This document shows positions 1 to 8,779 of a stretch of DNA of 64,000 bases, in pieces. Each line of letters begins with the position of its first letter. Within the stretch, counting starts at the first letter, position 1. The notes under the pieces were generated by a model. That model did no database searches. It saw only the letters and a program-made list of their open reading frames with translations, and was not told the origin of the DNA. The translations under genes and the position numbers were made by a program. Origin of the DNA: Acidobacteriaceae bacterium (GTDB lineage Bacteria > Acidobacteriota > Terriglobia > Terriglobales > Acidobacteriaceae). The stretch spans positions 1 through 64,000 of the forward strand of contig JANXUR010000018.1 in NCBI GenBank assembly GCA_025356095.1, written 5' to 3'.

Positions 1-1
1 G

Positions 2-181
2 GATGAGTTGAATGAAGAAGCTCTGTTGCCCAATCCAGTGAAACTGCGCGACATGATTCTGCGCCACGCGCTTACCCCTGAACAGTCTCTGGAGATCAAC
101 CGTCTGTTCCTCGATTACCAGAAGTTCTTCGCCGAGGCGCAGAAGCTGGGTCGTGAGGTGCTGGGACGATTAAATCGGTGA
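2..181 (+). CDS. C-terminal fragment of an unknown protein
   Basis: The reading frame is open from the window edge and ends with TGA at 179-181, giving the last 59 residues of a protein whose start lies outside the window. The fragment is charged and probably helical (it contains LTPEQSLEINRLFLDYQKFF and ends in LGREVLGRLNR). I do not recognise a family. It lies 127 bases upstream of proS on the same strand. The frame choice rests on the absence of stops and plausible codon use only. Confidence 0.55.
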   Translation, partial: DELNEEALLPNPVKLRDMILRHALTPEQSLEINRLFLDYQKFFAEAQKLGREVLGRLNR

Positions 182-308
182 GGGTCACAGAAGTAGCTCG
201 TCAATGTTTTCGCTTGTATCCTAACCAAGACCTATTGTTTTTGATTTAAGTTTTTGCGCTAGCAGAAGCTGCGGGCAAGCCATCACCAGCCCGATTTATA
301 ATCAGCAG

Positions 309-2132
309 ATGCATCTTTGGTCCAAGCTTTTCCTACCCACTCTACGCGAAGCTCCGGCGGACGCCGAGGTTGCCAGCCACAAGTTCCTCATCCGCGCCGG
401 GTACGTGCGCCAACTTTCGGCCGGAATCTACTCTTACCTTTTTCTGGCTCAGCGCTCCATGGTCAAAATCACCGGCATCGTCCGGCAAGAGATGGACAAG
501 ATCGGCCAAGAGTTCTACCTGCCCGCGCTCAACCCGCGCGAAGTGTGGGAGGCCAGCGGCCGTTGGACCGTGATGGGCGAAAATATGTTCCGCCTGAAAG
601 ACCGTAAAGGCGCCGATTTGTGTCTGGGCATGACCCACGAAGAGGTGATGACCGAGATTGCCCGCAAGGAACTGCGCAGCTACAAGCAGTTGCCGCAAAT
701 CTGGTATCAAATCCAGACCAAGTTCCGCGACGAACCTCGCCCCAAGAGCGGCCTGCTGCGCGTGCGCCAGTTCACCATGAAGGACGCCTACTCGTTTGAC
801 ATTGACGCTGCCGGGCTGGACGCCAGCTACGAGAAGCATCGCGAAACTTACAAGGCGATCTTTTCCCGCTGCGGACTGAAGTTCGTCATCGTCAAGGCTG
901 ACTCAGGCGCCATGGGCGGCAGCGGGTCAGAAGAGTTCATGGTCCACACCGACGCGGGTGAAGACCTCATCGCCAGCTGCGAAAAATGCGGCTATGCGGC
1001 GAATATTGAGAAGGCCACGTCGAAACTGGAAGCCGTGCAAGACCTTGCGCCCGAAGGTGATGGTCGGCCACTGCTCGTACACACGCCGGGCATGAAGACG
1101 ATTGACGATGTGGCGAAGTTTCTCGGCGTCTCGCCCCGCAACAAGATGAAGACCATGGCGATGATGGCCGAAGTGAAGGCGGCTTCCGCATCTTCTAGCC
1201 ACAAGGATGGCAAGCCAGTGCTGCGCCCCATCGTCGTGATGCTGCGCGGCGACCATTCGCTCAGCGAGGCCAAGCTTGCCGCCGCCGTGGGTAGCGCGCT
1301 GCCCGGAGCCGAAATTCGCCCCATGGTGGAAGACGAGATTAGGGCCGTCTTCCATTCACCCGCCGGATTTCTTGGCCCGGTGGGGCTTACGCGCGCTGAA
1401 GGCGATGGCCAGAAGGTCGCCACGCTGGCCAAGGACGGTAAGAGTTACAGCGAGGGCGTAATCCTGCTGGTGGATTCGGCGCTGCAAGGCCGCTCTAACC
1501 TGATCGGCGGCGCGAATCAGGAAGACTATCACCTGAAAAACGTAACCCCGGGCCGCGACTTCACGCCCACCGGCTACGCCGACCTTCGTCCGGTGGAAGC
1601 CGGCGAAACCTGCCCCGAGTGCGGCGAGGGTAAGCTCACCGTCGCCAAGGCGGTGGAGATCGGCCACATCTTCAAGCTGGGCTATAAGTACTCGGAGTCT
1701 ATGGGCGCGCGCGTGCTCGACTCGAACGGCAAAGAAGTCACGCCCATCATGGGCAGCTACGGCATTGGCATTGAGCGCATCCTGACGTCGGCTATCGAGC
1801 AGAATCACGACGAGGACGGCTTTTGGCTGCCGCCCGCGATTGCTCCATTCACCGTGGTGGTGGTGGTCACCAACGTCAAGGACGCCGCGCTGATGGAGGC
1901 GGCAAAAAAGGTGGCCGCCGACCTGGAAGCCGCTGGCCACGACGTGCTGCTCGACGACCGCGACGAGCGCGCCGGGGTCAAGTTCAAGGACGCCGATCTG
2001 GTCGGCATCCCCTACCGGGTGAACGTGGGCAGGGGCGTAGCCGAAGGCAAGGTGGAAGTCTTCACTCGCGCGACCAAGGAGAAGAAGGAAGTAGGGATGA
2101 ACGAGGTTGCTGGCTCGATAGGTAGCCGGTAG
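309..2132 (+). CDS. proS: Prolyl-tRNA synthetase (bacterial type, with editing domain)
   Basis: ProS charges tRNA-Pro with proline in the cytoplasm. The 607-residue product has the bacterial ProS layout. The class II catalytic core starts at residue 1 ([20 protein letters not shown]). Motif 2 is visible near residue 140 ([16 protein letters not shown]). A YbaK-like INS editing insertion spans roughly residues 225-400. Motif 3 is near residue 480 ([10 protein letters not shown]), followed by an anticodon-binding domain that includes [19 protein letters not shown]. Length fits the long bacterial form (about 570-610 residues). The ATG at 309 is the first in frame and matches the usual family N-terminus. 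No T-box leader is seen in the 127 bases upstream. A REP-like palindrome begins right after the stop codon. Confidence 0.97.
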   Translation: MHLWSKLFLPTLREAPADAEVASHKFLIRAGYVRQLSAGIYSYLFLAQRSMVKITGIVRQEMDKIGQEFYLPALNPREVWEASGRWTVMGENMFRLKDRKGADLCLGMTHEEVMTEIARKELRSYKQLPQIWYQIQTKFRDEPRPKSGLLRVRQFTMKDAYSFDIDAAGLDASYEKHRETYKAIFSRCGLKFVIVKADSGAMGGSGSEEFMVHTDAGEDLIASCEKCGYAANIEKATSKLEAVQDLAPEGDGRPLLVHTPGMKTIDDVAKFLGVSPRNKMKTMAMMAEVKAASASSSHKDGKPVLRPIVVMLRGDHSLSEAKLAAAVGSALPGAEIRPMVEDEIRAVFHSPAGFLGPVGLTRAEGDGQKVATLAKDGKSYSEGVILLVDSALQGRSNLIGGANQEDYHLKNVTPGRDFTPTGYADLRPVEAGETCPECGEGKLTVAKAVEIGHIFKLGYKYSESMGARVLDSNGKEVTPIMGSYGIGIERILTSAIEQNHDEDGFWLPPAIAPFTVVVVVTNVKDAALMEAAKKVAADLEAAGHDVLLDDRDERAGVKFKDADLVGIPYRVNVGRGVAEGKVEVFTRATKEKKEVGMNEVAGSIGSR

Positions 2133-2133
2133 A

Positions 2134-2185
2134 GCGGCGCTTCAGCGCCGCGCCCTCGGCCAGCAAGTGGCGCGGCTTTAGCCGC
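2134..2185. repeat. REP-like double palindrome after proS
   Basis: Two short hairpins lie back to back: GCGGCGC-TTCA-GCGCCGC at 2134-2151 and GCGGC-TTTA-GCCGC at 2172-2185. The inner arms GCCGCGCC (2147-2154) and GGCGCGGC (2169-2176) are also complementary, so one larger hairpin can form instead. There is no T-run, so it is not a standard terminator. The form resembles dispersed extragenic palindromes, but no second copy was found in this window. Confidence 0.45.
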
Positions 2186-2218
2186 TGGTGTGAAAAATCT
2201 AAGCTGGGGGTGGTTTAA

Positions 2219-2591
2219 GTGATTAAGTATGGAACATATGAGTTCGATCAACAGGAAATTTCGATAATGACTGAGTTCCTGACCGAGACGGCTCGCAAGA
2301 GGATCTTAGTAACGTATAGCGACGCTCTCGAACAGGTCAGTGACTACGGCTCATACTATGGTCCGAACGATCAGCGACTGTGGCATCTATTAGGATTGAT
2401 CTCCGAAAATGAGATCGACGCAGGTAAGCCAGCTATCGGCAATCGTCGTAGCTAAAAGCGGCGCAAACGAGGGATATCCGGGCCCCGGCTTTTTCAAACT
2501 CGAGCAGTCAAGGGGTCGATATATCACGGACGACCTGACGACGTGGACAACTGAATTGAATCTGCTTTATGACTATTGGGCACGGAACTAG
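2219..2591 (+). pseudogene. Small hypothetical gene split by a frameshift (PGPGFF family)
   Basis: Two overlapping frames read as one protein. The first (best start ATG 2266; possible upstream starts to 2219) gives a helical N-terminal half ending ...LLGLISENEIDAGKP near 2433. The second carries on as LSAIVVAKSG...GYPGPGFFKL...LNLLYDYWARN and stops at 2591. Joining GKP to LSAIVV needs one skipped base (+1), equal to a one-base insertion. From memory, a widespread family of small bacterial proteins has this same order: a GxxxLSA(V/I)VV strand, PGPGFF, then a C-terminal YxYW. The gene is therefore most likely intact in relatives and broken here, or there is a sequencing error. Function is unknown. 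It sits directly upstream of a toxin-antitoxin pair. Confidence 0.6.
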
Positions 2592-2611
2592 CGGCAGGAG
2601 TTGATCCGGGT

Positions 2612-2640
2612 TTGCTCACTCTCACAACTGAGGGTAGAAT
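2612..2640 (+). promoter_or_regulatory. Candidate promoter of the toxin-antitoxin operon
   Basis: TTGCTC (2612-2617) and TAGAAT (2635-2640) are separated by 17 bases. The -10 box matches the consensus at five of six positions, the -35 at three. Transcription would start near 2647, leaving a very short leader before the antitoxin ATG at 2658; a Shine-Dalgarno-like AAGGAG lies in between (about 2647-2652). Confidence 0.35.
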
Positions 2641-2657
2641 CCTCGCAAGGAGCCTCC

Positions 2658-2924
2658 ATGTCGATCACCCTTCATCCCGAGTTGGAGATGCAGCTTCGCA
2701 GTCGCGCGGACGCTGAGGGTCTCACCGTGGAAATCTACTTAGAGCAACTGGTACGTGCGGACGACCTTGACGGCGCGCACATTGACGCCCACACCCTCAA
2801 CGATCTTCACATGCTCGCACTTGAAGGTTTGCAGTCAGGGGAACCCATTGCGGCGGATGCCGCCTTTTGGGAGCACAAACACCGCATGTTGGAAGAATTT
2901 ATCCGGCTTTCTCCTGCAAGGTGA
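2658..2924 (+). CDS. Putative antitoxin of a ParE-type module
   Basis: An 88-residue protein starting MSITLHPELEMQLRSRADAE. The N-terminal stretch has the short beta-strand then helix of ribbon-helix-helix antitoxins (ITLHPELEMQLRSRAD). The C-terminal half is helical and acidic and would wrap the toxin. ATG 2658 is preferred over an in-frame TTG at 2601 because AAGGAG precedes it. Its stop overlaps the toxin start by 4 bases (GTGA), the usual arrangement for translationally coupled antitoxin-toxin pairs. Family assignment rests on size, order and pattern, not on a strong motif. It would neutralise the downstream toxin and probably repress its own promoter. Confidence 0.65.
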   Translation: MSITLHPELEMQLRSRADAEGLTVEIYLEQLVRADDLDGAHIDAHTLNDLHMLALEGLQSGEPIAADAAFWEHKHRMLEEFIRLSPAR

Positions 2925-3250
2925 CAGCCCGCTACACCGTTCGCCCCAAAGCTGACGCTGACCTGGATCGGCAGGCCTTCTACTATGTACGAGAAGGAAG
3001 CCCTGACTTGGGCCGACGTTTTCTTCTAGCCGCTCACACGGCATTTGTACTACTCGCAAAATTTCCCAGCATCGGATGGGCACCTCAGTTCCCTCATCCG
3101 CTGCTTCCCACTCTTCGCGTGTGGCGAGTTCGCCGCTTTGAGCGAATCCTTATTTTGTTCGTCCCCGCAGCGGAAGGTGTAGACATCCTCCGCGTAATCC
3201 ACAGCGCACGCGATTTGAGCGCGCTCATTAAGCGCGAAGGGCTTCAATAG
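2921..3250 (+). CDS. RelE/ParE-superfamily toxin
   Basis: The start is GTG 2921, overlapping the antitoxin stop, giving 109 residues beginning VTARYTVRPKADADLDRQAF. The fold signature of ParE-type toxins is visible: an opening strand (YTVRPKADADLD), two helices (AFYYVREGSPDLGRRFLLAAHTAF...), then a strand-rich C-terminus (LRVWRVRRFERILILFV...VDILRVIHSARDL). The ending RVIHSARDL is typical of ParE/RelE proteins. ParE members act on gyrase and RelE members on ribosome-bound mRNA; sequence alone does not decide which applies here. The gene appears intact and is preceded by its antitoxin. Confidence 0.8.
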   Translation: MTARYTVRPKADADLDRQAFYYVREGSPDLGRRFLLAAHTAFVLLAKFPSIGWAPQFPHPLLPTLRVWRVRRFERILILFVPAAEGVDILRVIHSARDLSALIKREGLQ

Positions 3251-3487
3251 ACCGGAAGGCGAACTCCCTGCGAAGCTGCCGTGGATGGCGTGCCATATCC
3301 ATGTCATCGCCCAAGCGATCCAGCAAGCTCTTGTGTGCCAGCAGCACAGCATCCAGCATCTCGAAGCCGATTTCGAGTGCCAGTAGCTCAGCCACCTGAT
3401 TGCACCGCGAATCTTGCCTTGTCGCATTTGCGGCATCGCAGCTTTGTCATCCCAGACAGTCGCTAACCGTGCCCCCACCGTGTCCAC
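3228..3487 (-). pseudogene. Possible decayed small gene on the minus strand
   Basis: Two minus-strand frames look protein-like and would join through a frameshift near 3396. The upstream part reads MDTVGARLATVWDDKAAMPQ from 3487. The downstream part (GTG 3395 to TAA 3228, 55 residues) reads VAELLALEIGFEMLDAVLLA then HKSLLDRLGDDMDMARHPRQ, a plausible amphipathic helical pattern. The 3' end overlaps the toxin 3' end by about 23 bases. No family is recognised. It could be chance coding potential; the absence of a shared frame keeps confidence low. Confidence 0.25.
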
Positions 3488-3532
3488 CGTCTCCCAACCA
3501 TCGCTGCGCCCATCTGTGCTACGCTGTTTCGC

Positions 3533-3850
3533 ATGAGCTTAGACTCCGCACAAGCCGCTGCTGACAACGCTATGGCGATGGCCAATCAGGCCTTTGCCAT
3601 GGCAAACGACCTGCAACAGAAGTACATGGACTCTCTGGCGAAAACGTCCAACTTCGACACTTCGACCGAGTCGCTGCGCCAGTCGCTCGATGATATTACC
3701 AAGCGGTTGGACGCACTGGAAGGGTCTGCCAAGGAGAGCGATTCCGGCAGCAAAAGCGGCGACTCTCAGCAAGCGGTAGACGACTTAAAGACGCAAATGG
3801 AAGAACTGAAGGCGGCGGTTGACGAACTGAAGGCGAAAGTCGAAGGTTAA
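3533..3850 (+). CDS. Small Ala-rich coiled-coil protein
   Basis: A 105-residue soluble protein, MSLDSAQAAADNAMAMANQA..., with an Ala/Met-rich helix, a polar linker with Ser/Gly/Asp (about residues 65-80), and a C-terminal heptad-like segment (VDDLKTQMEELKAAVDELKA). No signal peptide or membrane segment is seen. The pattern suggests an oligomeric coiled-coil or phasin-like protein, but no family is recognised and no function is claimed. It stands alone between the toxin region and the penicillin-binding protein gene, and reads as a genuine gene because of coherent heptads and composition. Confidence 0.6.
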   Translation: MSLDSAQAAADNAMAMANQAFAMANDLQQKYMDSLAKTSNFDTSTESLRQSLDDITKRLDALEGSAKESDSGSKSGDSQQAVDDLKTQMEELKAAVDELKAKVEG

Positions 3851-3984
3851 GCCTCCGCGGTTTTTTCGGAATTCCAAGGAAACAGCGAGCCACCTATCTT
3901 CCCGTGCCCAACGCGGCACCTTAGGCGCGCGGCAGGGCCTATCCCTGCGATAGAATAGGGCTGCTTGGTCGGGGGGCAGCGCAG

Positions 3985-4032
3985 CACTAAGCCGAACACT
4001 AAGCCGAACACTAAGCCGCACACTACGCCGAC
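3985..4032. repeat. 12-bp minisatellite upstream of the PBP gene
   Basis: Units CACTAAGCCGAA (3985-3996), CACTAAGCCGAA (3997-4008), CACTAAGCCGCA (4009-4020) and a degenerate CACTACGCCGAC (4021-4032). It lies in the 390-base stretch between the coiled-coil gene (stop 3850) and the likely PBP start (4241). Nothing else in that stretch looks coding. Confidence 0.85.
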
Positions 4033-4120
4033 CATCAGGCCGCAATCGTAGAACGCCCGGATGGCGTGTCGTCTTGTGAACCGGCCGCGCGCTGGCTCCG
4101 TATCTTGCATCAGTGGCGAC

Positions 4121-4174
4121 GGTCGCACCAGTCGCACCAGTGGCACCAGTCGCATCAGTCGCAACACTGGCATC
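4121..4174. repeat. 9-bp minisatellite just upstream of, or inside, the PBP 5' end
   Basis: Six 9-base units of the form AGTCGCACC (4121-4174, with variants such as AGTGGCACC and AGTCGCATC). If the PBP were read from ATG 4061, this would encode a low-complexity SRTSGTSRISR stretch. I place the repeat in the leader and the start at GTG 4241. Confidence 0.75.
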
Positions 4175-4240
4175 AACTACACCAATTGCATCAAACGGTT
4201 TGAATCGTTGTACACGCTCCGCAAAGCAGTCCAAGGACTT

Positions 4241-6814
4241 GTGGCCATAAGAATTAGCATTCCCCGTGTTTCTGGATTCAAGGGCTGGGCAGGCGACCCG
4301 TTGCTGCGCGCCGCGCTGGTGGTGTTTTTAGCGATCGCAGTCGTCGCTGGCGGTCTGTTCACCTACTTCTGGGTGAGTTACGAAAAGATGATTGATGCCC
4401 GCATGTCGGGCCAAATCTTTGCCAATTCAGCGCGCATTTACGGTCGGCCCACCACGGTGAAGGTAGGCGACGCGGTTACGCCTCGGCAGATCGGCGAAAC
4501 CCTGCGCCATGCCGGATACGTCGAGGCGGGCACCTCGGCTGGCATGGGCAGCTTTCAGTTAGTCAGCGGCGGCATTGAAGTCCGACCGGGGCCGGAGAGT
4601 TACCACAAGCCAGAAGCTGCTCACATTCACGTGTCGGCAGGCAAGGTCTCGGCCATCAGCACAGACTCGGAAGCCTCGCTCGATTCCTATGAGCTCGAGC
4701 CGCAACTGATCACCTCCCTCTCAGATACTTCGCGGGCCAAGCGGCAGGTGGTCACCTATCAGGAGATTCCAAAACAACTGGTTGACGCAACGCTGGCGAT
4801 TGAAGACCGCCGATTCTTCAGCCACAGTGGTATTAACTACTTCCGGCTGATTCAAGCCGCGACCATTGACGTCATCACCCGCAGGCACGAACAAGGCGGA
4901 TCCACGCTCACCATGCAGCTTTCGCGCGGATTTTTTCTTTCGCCGGAAAAGACCGTACGCCGCAAGTTGGCTGAGATGATGATCGCCACCCAACTGGAGC
5001 ATCGTTACAGCAAAGACGAGATCTTCGCGCTTTATGCGAATGAAGTGCCGCTGGGCCAGCGCGGTTCATTCGCCGTCGCCGGTTTTGCGGAAGCAGCCCG
5101 TACTTACTTCAACAAAGACTTGAAAGACATCACCCTGCCTGAAGCCGCGCTTCTGGCTGGCATGATTCAGCGTCCCAGCTATTTGTCACCCTATCGCCAC
5201 CCCGAGCGCGCGTTGGCACGCCGCAATCTGGTGTTGGAAGCCATGGCCGACACCGGAGCCATCACGCAGCCCGAAGCCGACAAAGCCAAAGCTGCGCCAC
5301 TCAAGCTCGCCGCACCGAATGTAGAAGCCAGCGACGCCCCCTATTTTGTGGACTTGGTAAAGGATCAGCTCGCCAATCAGTTCAATGAGCGCGAGTTGAA
5401 TGAGCAGGCACTGCGCATCTTTACCACCCTCGACCCTGACCTGCAAAAAGCCGCCGCCGCCGCCATAGAAGAAGGCACAAGGATTGTGGATGCGCAGGTG
5501 AATCAAGGCCGTTCTCGTCGCGTGAAGGGCGCCAACGGCAAGATGGAATCCCAGACCGGTACCGGCCCTGAAGCGCAGATGGCTTTGGTAGCAATTGATC
5601 CCCATACCGGCGAAGTGTTAGCGCTGGTAGGCGGACGCAACTACGGCACCAGCCAGTTAAACCACGCCATCGCCAAGCGGCCCACCGGGTCCATCTTCAA
5701 GCCGTTCGTTTACGCCGCCGCCATGAGCTCCGCCGTGGGCGACAGCAACGCCACTGGAACAGTACCTGCCGCGCCTCCGTCCGGTACCGTCTTTACCCCT
5801 AGCACCATCCTTGACGACGCGCAGACCACCTTTACTATTGACGATAAGGTGTACGAGCCACGCAACTACAAGAACGAGTATCACGGGCAAGTCACCGCGT
5901 TGTATGCGTTGCAACATTCCCTCAACAATGCCACCGTTAAACTGGCCGAGATGGTCGGCTATGGCAAAGTCACGGCACTGGCTCACGCGGCAGGTATCAG
6001 TTCGGTGCAGTCGGTTCCGGCTGCGGCACTCGGATCGTTTTCTGCCAGCCCGCTCGATATGGCGGGTGCCTACACCGTCTTTGCCAATGCTGGTACCCGG
6101 CAATCCACCTACTTCATCCGGTCGGTGCAAAACTCACAAGGTGAGGTGCTTTCCAACAGCCAAAGTGAGGCCAAGAGCGTACTCGATGCCCGAGTCGCCG
6201 CCATTATGACCACACTGATGCAAGGAGTAATCAACAACGGCACGGGCAGCACGGTCCGGGCCCGCGGATTCTCCGCCCCGGCGGCTGGCAAAACTGGCAC
6301 TTCCCACGACGGCTGGTTTGCCGGTTACACCAATAACCTGCTTTGTATTGTGTGGGTTGGCTTTGATGACTACAGCGACCTGAAGCTGGCGGGCGGTGCG
6401 ACAGCGGCTCCCATTTGGGCAGAATTCATGAAGCGCGCCCAGACCCTGCCGCAATACCGCAATATGGGCGATTTCGCGCAACCAGAAGGCGTGATAAATG
6501 TAGCCATTGAGAAGAACACTGGGCTACTGCCGACAGCGAGTTGTCCGGAAACCTATCCCGCAACCTTTGTCGCTGGAACCGAACCAAGACTTACTTGCGA
6601 CCAGGCACCGCCCCCTTCGCTTCCGCCCACGCCTGAAGCAGTCGCCGCGGGCACCCCAACAGAACACTTGGCCGATGGCTCGGACGCCGACCCGGCTAGT
6701 GCTTCTGAGCAGAAAAAACGTGGAATTTTGAGCAAGATTGGTGGTATCTTCAAAAAAGAAAAGAAACCCCGGCCTTCTGAGCCGCAGCCGCCCCAACCGG
6801 AAACCCCTCGCTAG
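4241..6814 (+). CDS. Class A penicillin-binding protein (bifunctional peptidoglycan synthase, PBP1b-like)
   Basis: It polymerises lipid II and cross-links peptidoglycan at the outer face of the inner membrane. From GTG 4241 the protein has 857 residues: a short basic cytoplasmic part, one membrane segment (about 20-45), a UB2H-like domain (about 55-145), and glycosyltransferase family 51 (about 170-345) with the catalytic Glu of EDRRFFSH at residue 188 and GGSTLTMQL. The transpeptidase domain (about 430-740) has nucleophile motif SIFK at 484, SLN at 560 and KTGT at 684. A Pro/Lys-rich tail follows. The frame is open to ATG 4061, but that start lacks a ribosome site and would add a repeat-derived low-complexity stretch; AAGGA precedes GTG 4241, though only 3 bases away. 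The UB2H-like segment suggests PBP1b rather than PBP1a. Confidence 0.93.
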   Translation: MAIRISIPRVSGFKGWAGDPLLRAALVVFLAIAVVAGGLFTYFWVSYEKMIDARMSGQIFANSARIYGRPTTVKVGDAVTPRQIGETLRHAGYVEAGTSAGMGSFQLVSGGIEVRPGPESYHKPEAAHIHVSAGKVSAISTDSEASLDSYELEPQLITSLSDTSRAKRQVVTYQEIPKQLVDATLAIEDRRFFSHSGINYFRLIQAATIDVITRRHEQGGSTLTMQLSRGFFLSPEKTVRRKLAEMMIATQLEHRYSKDEIFALYANEVPLGQRGSFAVAGFAEAARTYFNKDLKDITLPEAALLAGMIQRPSYLSPYRHPERALARRNLVLEAMADTGAITQPEADKAKAAPLKLAAPNVEASDAPYFVDLVKDQLANQFNERELNEQALRIFTTLDPDLQKAAAAAIEEGTRIVDAQVNQGRSRRVKGANGKMESQTGTGPEAQMALVAIDPHTGEVLALVGGRNYGTSQLNHAIAKRPTGSIFKPFVYAAAMSSAVGDSNATGTVPAAPPSGTVFTPSTILDDAQTTFTIDDKVYEPRNYKNEYHGQVTALYALQHSLNNATVKLAEMVGYGKVTALAHAAGISSVQSVPAAALGSFSASPLDMAGAYTVFANAGTRQSTYFIRSVQNSQGEVLSNSQSEAKSVLDARVAAIMTTLMQGVINNGTGSTVRARGFSAPAAGKTGTSHDGWFAGYTNNLLCIVWVGFDDYSDLKLAGGATAAPIWAEFMKRAQTLPQYRNMGDFAQPEGVINVAIEKNTGLLPTASCPETYPATFVAGTEPRLTCDQAPPPSLPPTPEAVAAGTPTEHLADGSDADPASASEQKKRGILSKIGGIFKKEKKPRPSEPQPPQPETPR

Positions 6815-6880
6815 CGCGGTGGGCAAGTTTCACAACGGAGGGCACGCAGCGACAGGGAAAGACCGTTCCGGAGGTTTACT

Positions 6881-7696
6881 ATGCTGCGGACTCGCTGGTT
6901 CTTCATCGCTGCTCTCGCCCCGCTTCTCACGCTAACTCTGTTGGCGCAGGTGCAAGTCACATCCCAAAACAATTTACAGGTGGAAACTCCCGCCCTCCGT
7001 CAAGCGGAATCACCTTCGCCCAGCGCCACGCCGGAAGAGTTGCAGCAACAAGGCGATGAACTACGAGCCCATAAGGCGTTTCTTGACGCGCTCGACTACT
7101 ACCGGGCCGCACTACCGAGAACCTCGGTAAAAGCGCCGCTCTACAACAAGATTGGCATCGTCGAAATGACCTTGCAGCACTATAACGATGCGCGCAAGGA
7201 CTTCGAACGCGCCATCAAGGCCGACAAGAAGCAGCCTGAAGCCCTGAATAATCTGGGCGTAATTCATTACCTCAACAAGAACTACGGTGGCGCGATCAAA
7301 GACTATCGCAAAGCGATTGCTCTGGACGGAGACTCGGCCTCGTTTTTCAACAACTTGGGCGCGGCTTACTTCGAGTCAGAAGATTTCACCAAGGCGGCCC
7401 AGGCGTATGCCAAAGCGCTGGAGATTGACCCGGACCTGCTGGAGCGCACTTCGCACTACGGCGTAACCGCGCACTTGCGCACGCCCAAAGATCAGGCGCA
7501 CTACTTCTATGTGATTGCCAAAATGTACGCCAAGATTGGCGAATTTGACCGTGCGCTACTTTGTCTGCGTCGCAGTCTAGAAGACGGATACAAAGATTTT
7601 GACCATGTCTACAAAGACGAAGAGTTCGCGAACCTGCGCAAGACGGATGCTTTTACGCGGCTCATGGCGGCCAAACCGGTTTCGCTGCAGCAGTAA
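6881..7696 (+). CDS. Exported tetratricopeptide-repeat protein
   Basis: A 271-residue protein with a hydrophobic N-terminal signal (LRTRWFFIAALAPLLTLTLL, residues 2-21) followed by a short Gln/Ser/Pro-rich linker and at least three TPR units: ELRAHKAFLDALDYYRAAL, APLYNKIGIVEMTLQHYNDA, and ALNNLGVIHYLNKNYGGAIK followed by SFFNNLGAAYFESEDFTKAA. The C-terminal part (KMYAKIGEFDRALLCLRRSL) is a further TPR-like helix pair. GGAGG precedes ATG 6881. TPRs mediate protein-protein contacts; the location should be periplasmic or membrane-anchored. It lies 66 bases after the PBP gene on the same strand, so it may be cotranscribed and act in envelope assembly (inference). A strong terminator follows. Confidence 0.85.
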   Translation: MLRTRWFFIAALAPLLTLTLLAQVQVTSQNNLQVETPALRQAESPSPSATPEELQQQGDELRAHKAFLDALDYYRAALPRTSVKAPLYNKIGIVEMTLQHYNDARKDFERAIKADKKQPEALNNLGVIHYLNKNYGGAIKDYRKAIALDGDSASFFNNLGAAYFESEDFTKAAQAYAKALEIDPDLLERTSHYGVTAHLRTPKDQAHYFYVIAKMYAKIGEFDRALLCLRRSLEDGYKDFDHVYKDEEFANLRKTDAFTRLMAAKPVSLQQ

Positions 7697-7856
7697 GCCC
7701 ACGCGCTGGGGCAGGCAGTTGCAGGCGGGGGGCAGGCCGCGCTGGCAGAAAATAACTGTGTTAAACGTTTTAATCCGCAACTTTCCGGAAATCGGCGGGT
7801 TTGGTTGATTAACAACTCCTGAAAGCGACAGGGTGAGTAAGGAGACTCAACTAGAC

Positions 7857-7909
7857 CCGCCGGTAGCCGACCCGAGCAAGCCCCAAGCAAGGCTACCGGC
7901 GGATTTTTT
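7857..7909 (+). terminator. Rho-independent terminator after the TPR gene
   Basis: A perfect 12-bp stem, CCGCCGGTAGCC (7857-7868) with GGCTACCGGCGG (7891-7902), has a 22-base loop and is followed by A then six T (7904-7909) on the plus strand. It ends plus-strand transcription from the PBP/TPR genes before the convergent kdsC-like gene. Confidence 0.85.
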
Positions 7910-7937
7910 CATCGCGAGACCAAACCAGAACAACTTC

Positions 7938-8762
7938 TCAGGATCGGCGCTTCGCAACTCTCTTCCCCAGCATCCTGCCCTTGTCCTTGTCCTTGCCCGG
8001 ACGATTGTCCTTACCTGAATCCTTGGGGCTGCGCTCGCAAATATACTCACTCACCACCCGCTGCAAAACCCTCTGCGCTTTCAAGATATATTCCACCGCA
8101 TCGCGCGCTGCGCCTTCGCCCCCCCGCGTCTTTACCACCAGATGCGCTTCGCGCTTCACATCCGGACGCGCATTCCCCACCGCAATGGCGAGGCCGCAAT
8201 GGCGCATTACGGGCAGGTCAATTACGTCGTCACCCACCATCGCAGCCTGATCGCGCTCGATGCCCGCCCGTTCGCACATTTCTTCCAGCGCACTCAACTT
8301 ATCCGCAATGCCCTGGTACACATAATCAATCTTCAGGTCGCGAGCGCGTTGGGCTACGGTTTCAGAGATTCGCTTGGTGATAATCCCAGTGCGAATGCCC
8401 GCCAGCCGAGCCAGCGAAATCGCTGTGCCGTCGTGCGCGTGGAAGGCCTTAACCTCGATGGTGCCGGGGCTGGAGAGGCCAAAGCCCGGCTGACCTGCAT
8501 GTTTTGCGGCTTGCGTTTGCAACGCCAGCGCCTCGGATGATGGCTGCGTCCCCGCTGGCAGTGGCACAAAGTACAGCTTGCCGTCGGTGAGCACTCCATC
8601 CACGTCAAAAATGATGAGTTTGATCTTGCGGGCACGGCCTAGGGGGTTTTTGGTACGAGCTTTGGAAACGCGCGAAGACGTGGTTGGCATCAGAACCTTA
8701 GTGTAAATGTTCATCTCCACTGCGCGCGAGGTGCCCGGCGTTACGGGCCACCTCCTAGGCAT
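7938..8762 (-). CDS. kdsC: KdsC-type HAD phosphatase (Kdo-8-phosphate phosphatase)
   Basis: It would remove phosphate from 3-deoxy-D-manno-octulosonate 8-phosphate in Kdo/LPS synthesis. HAD motif I is DVDGVLTDG (about residues 53-61), the hallmark of KdsC and CMP-sugar-linked HADs; later motifs include GIITKRIS and MVGDDVIDLPVM. KdsA is encoded at 43804-44646 in the same window. At 274 residues it is long for the family (about 170-190). There is an N-terminal extension of about 45 residues, an insertion of about 35 residues between motif I and the KAFHAHDG strand, and a C-terminal Lys/Arg/Asp-rich tail. The start is uncertain: ATG 8762 gives the full length, ATG 8714 a shorter form. A related YrbI-type phosphatase with another sugar substrate is possible. 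Confidence 0.8.
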   Translation of the reverse strand: MPRRWPVTPGTSRAVEMNIYTKVLMPTTSSRVSKARTKNPLGRARKIKLIIFDVDGVLTDGKLYFVPLPAGTQPSSEALALQTQAAKHAGQPGFGLSSPGTIEVKAFHAHDGTAISLARLAGIRTGIITKRISETVAQRARDLKIDYVYQGIADKLSALEEMCERAGIERDQAAMVGDDVIDLPVMRHCGLAIAVGNARPDVKREAHLVVKTRGGEGAARDAVEYILKAQRVLQRVVSEYICERSPKDSGKDNRPGKDKDKGRMLGKRVAKRRS

Positions 8763-8779
8763 TTGATAACCTCTTATCC

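Noticed and set aside
4061-4240. N-terminal extension of the penicillin-binding protein from ATG 4061
   Set aside because: No ribosome site, low-complexity residues from a 9-bp tandem repeat, and no similarity to class A PBP N-termini.
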